Shown here in pieces: positions 58,660 to 64,000 of a stretch of 64,000 nucleotides of DNA. A model generated the notes under the pieces. The model searched no databases. It worked only from the letters and a program-made list of their open reading frames with translations, and was not told the origin of the DNA. A program made the translations under genes and the position numbers. Numbering within the stretch: position 1 is the first letter of the stretch; every line of letters begins with the position of its first letter. The DNA comes from CADEED01 sp020442965. Its GTDB lineage: Bacteria > Pseudomonadota > Gammaproteobacteria > Steroidobacterales > Steroidobacteraceae. The stretch spans positions 124,001 to 188,000 of the forward strand of contig JAWLAH010000001.1 in the NCBI GenBank assembly GCA_041395525.1, given 5' to 3'.

Positions 58660-59861
58660 GTGGCAGCGACACTCGTCGACGGTGGTTCATCCGCGATCCT
58701 GGCGGCGAACTCTCGCAACCTCTCGGCCGCGACCTGCAGCGTTTGCTCGCGCTTGGCGAAACACACGCGCATGACGGAAAGGCGCGGACGAGCCGTTTCT
58801 TTCGCGCTGTAAAACGGGGAGATCGGGATCGCCGCTATGCGCGCATCGGTGATCATGCGCTCGACAAAGTCGACATCGGCCGCATCGCTGATCGCACTGA
58901 AATCCAGCAGCTGAAAGTAAGTTCCCTGCGCGCGCCGTAGCAGGAATCCGGAGCCTTCCAGTGCGTCGCACAGATAGTCACGCTTCTGCTGGTAGAACGT
59001 ACCCAGATTACGCCATGCCTCGGGCTTGGCCTCGAGATAGCGCGCGATGCCATGCTGCATCGGAGCGGAAATGCTGAAGGTGCAGAACTGATGCACCTTG
59101 CGCAGCTCGCGCGTCAGCCCAGCGGGCGCAACGCAGTAGCCAACTCGCCATCCTGTTGCGTGCAGGGTCTTGCCGAAGGAAAAGACCGCGAGACTGCGCT
59201 GCGACAACTCGGGGTGCGACAGCACGGACTCGTGCTGCTGACCATCGAACACGACATGTTCGTACACTTCGTCAGACAGAACGGCGACGGGCTGATCGCG
59301 AATCAAGCGCGCGAGTTCGTCGAGATCGGCGCGCGCCCAGACCGTCCCAACAGGATTATGCGGATTGTTGATGATTACGAGCCGCGTCCGCGGAGTAAGC
59401 GCCATCGCAAAGCGCTCCCAATCGGGACGAAATTGTGGCGGGCTCAGAGGAACACGCACGCAGCGCCCGCCCGCGAGATTCACGACCGGCTCATAGGAGT
59501 CGTATGCTGGATCGAAGAGAACGACTTCGTCGCCGCTACGCACGAGCGCCAAAATCGCCGAGTGCAGTGACTCCGTCCCGCCGCAGGTCACCGTGATCTC
59601 GGTGTCGGCATCGATCGACTTCTTATAGGTCGACTCTATTTTGGCCGCAATTGCCCGGCGCAATTCCAGCACACCCGTCATCGGTGCATATTGATTGTGC
59701 CCCTCCCGCATGGCAGCGGTCACATGCTCGGAGAGCAGCGAATCTATCGGAAAATCCGGATATCCCTGGCCGATATCAAGTGCGTTCAACTCGCGCGCGC
59801 GACGCGATACGACGGTGAAAATCGTGGTGGGGATGTCGGCGAGCTTACTTTCGAATTGCAT
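58656..59861 (-). CDS. Class I/II aminotransferase (YbdL/methionine aminotransferase type)
   Basis: A 401-residue PLP aminotransferase. The PLP lysine is in FSFGKTLHATGWRVGY, the cofactor Asp in VAVLSDEVYEHVVF, and NNPHNPVGTVW and GQGYPDFPI earlier are family blocks. Start residues MQFESKLADIPTTIFTVVSRRA match YbdL-like enzymes, which prefer methionine, phenylalanine and glutamine-type donors. It is the first gene of the three-gene leftward unit. With omega-amidase next, glutamine-dependent transamination of the methionine precursor KMTB is the likely job. Kynurenine aminotransferase activity would be an alternative for the family. Confidence 0.9.
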   Translation of the reverse strand: MQFESKLADIPTTIFTVVSRRARELNALDIGQGYPDFPIDSLLSEHVTAAMREGHNQYAPMTGVLELRRAIAAKIESTYKKSIDADTEITVTCGGTESLHSAILALVRSGDEVVLFDPAYDSYEPVVNLAGGRCVRVPLSPPQFRPDWERFAMALTPRTRLVIINNPHNPVGTVWARADLDELARLIRDQPVAVLSDEVYEHVVFDGQQHESVLSHPELSQRSLAVFSFGKTLHATGWRVGYCVAPAGLTRELRKVHQFCTFSISAPMQHGIARYLEAKPEAWRNLGTFYQQKRDYLCDALEGSGFLLRRAQGTYFQLLDFSAISDAADVDFVERMITDARIAAIPISPFYSAKETARPRLSVMRVCFAKREQTLQVAAERLREFAARIADEPPSTSVAAT

Positions 59862-59912
59862 AGTGCAAAGAATAACCGCAACCGCTGGGCGCGTGCGACT
59901 GGATCGGGCTCG

Positions 59913-60602
59913 TTACTCACCCAGCGGCGTGTGCCTTTTGACGCGCAGGCTATCGGCCCACTCCAACGCGAAGTCGTGGTCCGTAACGCGACTCACCGCG
60001 AGATTCGCGCTCATCGCAATGAGCGCACCCAGGCTGGCGAGCGCCATATCCTTATGGGCATCCCAGACATCCCCCTGGGTGCCGAGATACGCCTGGCCCA
60101 GATCGCCGCCAACCACCACCGCGACTCCCCATTCCAGCAATTCATACAGCATCGAAGTCGACATGGTCAGATCGAGCGGCAGAAAATAGCCCCAGAATCC
60201 GCGCACGCCGACGACTCGTAAAAACACCTCACGGATTGGAAACGCCAGCAGTAGGCCATAGCAGAAGTGCACGATGCGATCGAAGTTGTTGCGCTGCCAG
60301 CCAACGAGTTCGTTGAACGAACGACCGAATAGCGTGCGCCACCAGTCATCGTAAGGAACCTGCGCGTAAGTGTAGTGAGCACCGATCGCATGCAGCAGCA
60401 AGAACACGAATATCAGAGCGTAGGACAGGCGTGAAAGTGGGAAAGCCTTGTAGGTCGTCGTCAGTAGCACGACCGCGCCCAATACCAGCAGATTCTCCAG
60501 CAGCCAGTCTCGTCGGCTATAAGGATCGAGCGCCAGCAGCGCCCAAATGACAGCGTAACTGGACGCGAGTCCTGACACGAATCGCTGCCGCGATCGTGTC
60601 AC
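59913..60602 (-). CDS. DUF2238 (YjdF-like) membrane protein
   Basis: A 229-residue inner-membrane protein with about six spans. Family blocks are YAQVPYDDWWRTLFGRSFNELVGW, NNFDRIVHFCYGLLLAFPIREVF and MSTSMLYELLEWGVAVVVGGDLGQAYLGTQGDVWDAHKDM, rich in conserved His, Asp and Glu as the family expects. Function unknown. It overlaps the downstream end of potI by four bases (ATGA at 60599), which puts it at the end of the polyamine transporter operon, though no link to polyamines is known to me. Confidence 0.87.
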   Translation of the reverse strand: MTRSRQRFVSGLASSYAVIWALLALDPYSRRDWLLENLLVLGAVVLLTTTYKAFPLSRLSYALIFVFLLLHAIGAHYTYAQVPYDDWWRTLFGRSFNELVGWQRNNFDRIVHFCYGLLLAFPIREVFLRVVGVRGFWGYFLPLDLTMSTSMLYELLEWGVAVVVGGDLGQAYLGTQGDVWDAHKDMALASLGALIAMSANLAVSRVTDHDFALEWADSLRVKRHTPLGE

Positions 60603-61456
60603 CCGTTCGCAACCGCCATCTGCTCTTCTCGCTTGCGCCGCTTTTCAGCTCGACGCATATAGATCGCGGAGAGCACGACGCCGGCGCCGACGATGAGCAC
60701 CATGATCGTCGCGAGCGCGTTGACTTCGGGACTCACGCCGAGACGCACCTTCGAGAAAATAACCATAGGTAGCGTGTTGGATCCCGGGCCGGCGTTGAAC
60801 TGCGCGATTACGACATCGTCCCAGGACAAGGTGAACGCGAGCAGCCAACCGGAAAGGATCGCCGGCATGATGAGCGGCACCGTGATCTTCATGAAGACCT
60901 TCGCGGGCCGAGCGCCGAGATCCATTGCCGCCTCTTCCATCGAATCGTCGAATGACGCCAGCCGCGATTGCACGACAACCGTGACGTAGGCCATCGTATA
61001 CGTGATGTGCGCGATCGTAATCGTGATCATGCCGCGACCGAATGACCAGCCAAACCACGTATCGAGCAGCTGTTCGAGCGCGACGAACAGCAGCAACATC
61101 GACAAACCTGTGATGACTTCCGGCATCACGAGCGGTGCCGTGCTCATGCCAGACAATAGTGCACGCCCGCGGAAGGGACCAAAACGTGCAAGCACGAGCC
61201 CCGCCAAGGTACCGATTATCACCGCAACGGTTGCCGCCATCGCCGCGACCTGGATGGAGATCCACGCTGCACCCATGATCTGCTCGTTCTTGAACAACTT
61301 GCCATACCAACTGAGCGTCGGCGAATTCGCCGAATCCCAAACCGTGACGAGCCGCGAGTTGTTAAATGAATAAACGACCATCGAAATGATCGGGATGTAC
61401 AGGAAAGCGAAGCCGAATAACAGCGCGCTGCGTTGAAACCAACGTCTTGATTTCAC
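60599..61456 (-). CDS. potI: Polyamine ABC transporter permease
   Basis: An inner-membrane permease of 285 residues with six spans, of the PotI type (putrescine/spermidine). It has the loop that contacts the ATPase, EEAAMDLGARPAKVFMKITVPL, the usual EAA motif, and N-terminal FLYIPIISMVVYSFNNSRLVTVW. The next gene upstream encodes the partner permease, and start and stop overlap by four bases. It ends with a basic cytoplasmic tail AEKRRKREEQMAVANG. Confidence 0.93.
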   Translation of the reverse strand: MKSRRWFQRSALLFGFAFLYIPIISMVVYSFNNSRLVTVWDSANSPTLSWYGKLFKNEQIMGAAWISIQVAAMAATVAVIIGTLAGLVLARFGPFRGRALLSGMSTAPLVMPEVITGLSMLLLFVALEQLLDTWFGWSFGRGMITITIAHITYTMAYVTVVVQSRLASFDDSMEEAAMDLGARPAKVFMKITVPLIMPAILSGWLLAFTLSWDDVVIAQFNAGPGSNTLPMVIFSKVRLGVSPEVNALATIMVLIVGAGVVLSAIYMRRAEKRRKREEQMAVANG

Positions 61457-62463
61457 TTCCGGGCCGCCGCGAGTTCTTTGTTTTGGAAGCGCTGAAAAAT
61501 CATGATCGGCACGATCAGGAGCAGGAGCATTACTGTGGCAACTGCGCTGGCTCGAGGCCAGTCGCGATTCATGAAGAACTCGTCCGCCAGCAGCTTGGCT
61601 ATCATCAATTGATCGGTGCGACCCAGCAGCGACGGAATTACGTACTCGCCCACTGCCGGAATGAACACAAGGAGCGAACCGGCCACGATGCCTGGAATTG
61701 ACAGCGGGAGGGTCACTCGCAGAAATGCCCTAACAGGTCCTGCGCCAAGATCCGATGCCGCCTCGAGCAGCGTCTGATCGTGCTTCTCGAGATTGGCATA
61801 CAGCGGCAGGATCATGAACGGCAGGTACGAATAGACGATGCCGATATAGACGGCAAAGCTCGTATTCATCATGGTGATTGGGCTGTCGATAATGCCGAGC
61901 CAAAGCAAGAACTGGTTGATGACACCATCGTTCTTGAGGAGTCCGATCCAGGCATAGACACGCAGCAGGAACGACGTCCAGAACGGCAGTATGATCAGCA
62001 TGAGATAGAGATTGCGCCAGTTCGGCTCCGAGCGCGCAATTGCATAGGCCATCGGATAACCGATCAGCAGACAAAAGAGCGTCGAGACGGCAGCGACTTT
62101 GATCGAGTAGATCCATGCACTGACATACAGCGGTTCGTGGAACAGATACTTGTAGCTGGCAAAGAACAGCTTGATCTGGATAGAGCCGTCTGCCAGCCAG
62201 CGGAACACTGGCTCGTACGGTGGGCGCGACAGCGGCGACCACTCGGCGAAGGAAATATTGAGGACGATCAGAAACGGGATGACGAAGAAAACGAGCAGCC
62301 ACAGAAAAGGCACCGCAATGACGAGCCTCTGGCCCGCCCAATGTGAGCGGATATAGCGCGACCACCCCGGCGGCCCGAAGCGGAAAAACAATTGCCAAAG
62401 CGGCCCCAATCGACCGGAGCGTAGTCGAGCATGGACTGGTCTGGCCTCGATCGAGTTAGGCAT
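61453..62463 (-). CDS. potH: Polyamine ABC transporter permease
   Basis: The partner permease, 336 residues, with six spans and a longer N-terminal cytoplasmic segment of about 45 residues. Family blocks are FLWLLVFFVIPFLIVLNISFAEW, ILPFWTSFLLRVYAWIGLL and the EAA loop LLEAASDLGAGPVRAFLRVTLPLS, which meets the ATPase. It is 14 bases from the ATPase stop and overlaps potI by four bases. The PotFGHI arrangement (putrescine type) is favoured over PotABCD because all four genes have this order and permease length. Confidence 0.93.
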   Translation of the reverse strand: MPNSIEARPVHARLRSGRLGPLWQLFFRFGPPGWSRYIRSHWAGQRLVIAVPFLWLLVFFVIPFLIVLNISFAEWSPLSRPPYEPVFRWLADGSIQIKLFFASYKYLFHEPLYVSAWIYSIKVAAVSTLFCLLIGYPMAYAIARSEPNWRNLYLMLIILPFWTSFLLRVYAWIGLLKNDGVINQFLLWLGIIDSPITMMNTSFAVYIGIVYSYLPFMILPLYANLEKHDQTLLEAASDLGAGPVRAFLRVTLPLSIPGIVAGSLLVFIPAVGEYVIPSLLGRTDQLMIAKLLADEFFMNRDWPRASAVATVMLLLLIVPIMIFQRFQNKELAAARK

Positions 62464-62477
62464 GAGCTCCGCTCTAG

Positions 62478-63626
62478 TTACTGCGTGATGACGATCGGGC
62501 TACTGGCATGCCATGTCAGATAGACCGGTTCGTCCCAGAGAATCCGCTCGTCATCGGACTGTCGCTCGATGTTCGGCTGCGTCACCCTGACGATCTTGCC
62601 GCTCTCGATTTCAACTAGATAGATGGACGCATCGCCCATGTAGGCGATTTCCTTGACAACCCCCTTGACGCAGTTCTCACGTGCGTCGGCGGGCGCCGTA
62701 CGCAGAATGTTGATTTTCTCTGGACGGATGGCAGCCCAGACAACTGCACCAGGCGCCGCACTGATACCGTGATCAACGAACACCACGCCACCGAGTTCAT
62801 CGGACTGGATGCGCACCTGTGCCGGCAGATCCTCGATCAATACGCCTTCGAACATGTTCACCGAGCCGATGAAATCCGCCACGAACTTGGAGATCGGGAA
62901 CTCGTAGATCTCGGTCGGGGTGCCGATCTGCACGATTTCACCCCGGTTCATCACGCCGATGCGCGACGCGAGCGTCATCGCCTCTTCTTGATCGTGCGTC
63001 ACCACGATAAAGGTCACGCCCAGCTGTTCCTGAATATTGATCAGTTCGAACTGTGTGTGTTCGCGCAGCTTCTTGTCGAGGGCGCCCAAGGGCTCATCGA
63101 GCAGCAGTAACTTCGGACGCTTGACGAGCGAGCGCGCCAGGGCAACTCGTTGACGCTGGCCCCCGGACAACTGGTGAGGCTTGCGCGTCGCAAATTGTCC
63201 GAGCTGAACGATTTCCAGCATATCGGCAACGCGCGTCGCAATCTCGCTGGTCGAAAGCTTCTCCTGCTCCAGCCCGAACGCGATGTTCTTTTCCACCGTC
63301 ATATGCGGAAACAGCGCGTAGGACTGAAACATCATGTTGACCGGGCGTTCGTAAGGCGGGAACTCCTCCATATCCTGACCGTCGAGAAATATCTTACCGC
63401 TCGAGATCGATTCGAAGCCGGCCATCATCCTGAGCAGTGTCGACTTGCCGCAACCCGATCCGCCGAGCAAGCAGAAGATCTCGCCCCGATAGATCTTGAG
63501 CGAGACGTTGTTGACGGCCGTAAAATCACCGAAGCGCTTGGTGACATTCTCAAAGCGAATGTATGGCTCGGCGCGCGGATCGCGCCAAGGCTCGAGCTTC
63601 TTGTCGTTACGACGATGCTCTGTCAT
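62478..63626 (-). CDS. potG: Polyamine ABC transporter ATP-binding protein
   Basis: An ATPase of 382 residues that powers the transporter. Walker A is LLGGSGCGKSTLLRMMAG, the signature LSGGQRQRVALARSLV, Walker B LLLLDEPLGALD and the switch His in VVTHDQEEAMTLASRI. The C-terminal part is a TOBE domain with VVWAAIRPEKI. ATG 63626 is chosen because a G-rich site precedes it and the PotG family starts near there; ATG 63638 would add four residues. A strong hairpin separates it from the upstream binding-protein gene. Confidence 0.95.
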   Translation of the reverse strand: MTEHRRNDKKLEPWRDPRAEPYIRFENVTKRFGDFTAVNNVSLKIYRGEIFCLLGGSGCGKSTLLRMMAGFESISSGKIFLDGQDMEEFPPYERPVNMMFQSYALFPHMTVEKNIAFGLEQEKLSTSEIATRVADMLEIVQLGQFATRKPHQLSGGQRQRVALARSLVKRPKLLLLDEPLGALDKKLREHTQFELINIQEQLGVTFIVVTHDQEEAMTLASRIGVMNRGEIVQIGTPTEIYEFPISKFVADFIGSVNMFEGVLIEDLPAQVRIQSDELGGVVFVDHGISAAPGAVVWAAIRPEKINILRTAPADARENCVKGVVKEIAYMGDASIYLVEIESGKIVRVTQPNIERQSDDERILWDEPVYLTWHASSPIVITQ

Positions 63627-63643
63627 GACCACCCCCATGGATC

Positions 63644-63674
63644 GCGGCCGCTCCGGTAAGCCCGGAGCGGCCGC
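63644..63674 (-). promoter_or_regulatory. Strong intercistronic hairpin between potF and potG
   Basis: Perfect 13-base arms, GCGGCCGCTCCGG and CCGGAGCGGCCGC, around the loop TAAGC, 13 bases after the binding-protein stop. No run of T follows, so it is more likely an mRNA stabiliser or attenuator than a terminator. It would raise the amount of binding protein over the membrane parts. Confidence 0.75.
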
Positions 63675-63687
63675 CGCGCTCAACCGA

Positions 63688-64000
63688 TTACTGTCCGGTG
63701 CGGAAACGCGTCCAGCCGCGTGTCAGCAATTTGTTGAAGTCGGCACTCTCGGGCAGATCCGGTACGAGCCTTTTCATCATTTCCGGCGTCGGGAAGATGT
63801 TTGGATTGTCTTTGACAGCCGCATTTAGCAAGGGCCAGGACGCCGCATTGCTGTTGGCGAAATTGAGGAAGTTGGAATTCTTCGCCGCCACCTCGGGGCG
63901 TAACAGGTAGTTGATGAAGAGGTGTGCGTTCTTTACATGTTCCGCATCGGCCGGAATCGCCAAGTTGTCAAAGAACATCACTGCACCCTCTTTGGGGATG
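63688..64000 (-). CDS. potF: Polyamine-binding periplasmic protein, C-terminal part (cut by window edge)
   Basis: The last ~103 codons of the substrate-binding protein of the transporter; the start lies outside the window. The reading continues open to the right edge as IPKEGAVMFFDNLAIP, typical of PotD/PotF (the family has PKEGA and DNLAIP), then AHLFINYLLRPEVAAKNSNFLNFANSNAAS and PNIFPTPEMMKRL near the end. It is the first gene of the potFGHI unit visible here and followed by a strong hairpin. The substrate (putrescine or spermidine) cannot be assigned from the tail. Confidence 0.92.
   Translation of the reverse strand, partial: IPKEGAVMFFDNLAIPADAEHVKNAHLFINYLLRPEVAAKNSNFLNFANSNAASWPLLNAAVKDNPNIFPTPEMMKRLVPDLPESADFNKLLTRGWTRFRTGQ

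Noticed and set aside
1..64000. CRISPR array, insertion sequence or prophage
   Set aside because: No spaced direct repeats, transposase, integrase or phage structural gene was seen anywhere in the window.

Overview
The window is about 64 kb of G+C-rich chromosome, with no rRNA, tRNA, CRISPR array, insertion sequence or phage gene that I could recognise. The gene content points to a free-living gammaproteobacterium. Pointers are a Xanthomonas-like PEP carboxylase N-terminus, E. coli-type isocitrate dehydrogenase next to AceK, TonB receptors, and many CaiB/BaiF CoA-transferases. A Steroidobacter/Nevskia-type lineage is my guess; nothing here proves it.

Left part (1-13.9 kb). After a truncated ppc gene comes a catabolic region: TonB receptor, amidohydrolase-fold enzyme, three CaiB/BaiF CoA-transferases, two membrane proteins, a CitE-like lyase, a GntR/UTRA regulator, a MaoC hydratase and an acyl-CoA dehydrogenase. 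The set resembles a route for a small, probably dicarboxylic, acid as its CoA thioester. A palindrome, TTGTCCGGACAA, occurs in both divergent promoter regions and is the likely operator of the GntR protein.

Middle part (13.9-26.3 kb). A CPA2 cation/proton antiporter is followed by one long leftward operon: thioredoxin-like protein, four exported proteins (two large TPR proteins), a TolQ/ExbB-like protein, two TolR/ExbD-like proteins, an AgmX/GltG-like energy transducer and a small unknown protein. It looks like the non-gliding form of the Agl-Glt envelope motor. One TolR-like subunit has Asn where the family has its proton-carrying Asp.

Region 26.7-40.5 kb consists almost entirely of exported proteins. 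It holds an AP-fold (DUF1501-like) Tat substrate, a LamG lipoprotein with c-type heme motifs, a further heme-motif protein, a large heme-motif lipoprotein gene broken by more than ten frame changes, and two outer-membrane barrel proteins. Beyond these lie a thioredoxin, a DUF4266 lipoprotein, a DUF3570 barrel, an ApbE flavin transferase and a SYLF protein. The function of this system is unknown to me.

Right part (40.5-64 kb). This holds MsrA, an ICMT-like protein, an LplT-PlsC fusion with an LPS-kinase-like protein, a PlpD-type patatin, a second TonB receptor, polyphosphate kinase 2, agmatine deiminase and the icd-aceK pair. It ends with a methionine-salvage-like operon (trans-sulfuration enzyme, omega-amidase, aminotransferase) and a polyamine ABC transporter that runs off the right edge.

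At the level of the raw sequence, the heptamer CTAACAA/TTGTTAG recurs across the whole window, in both orientations and in different codon frames.
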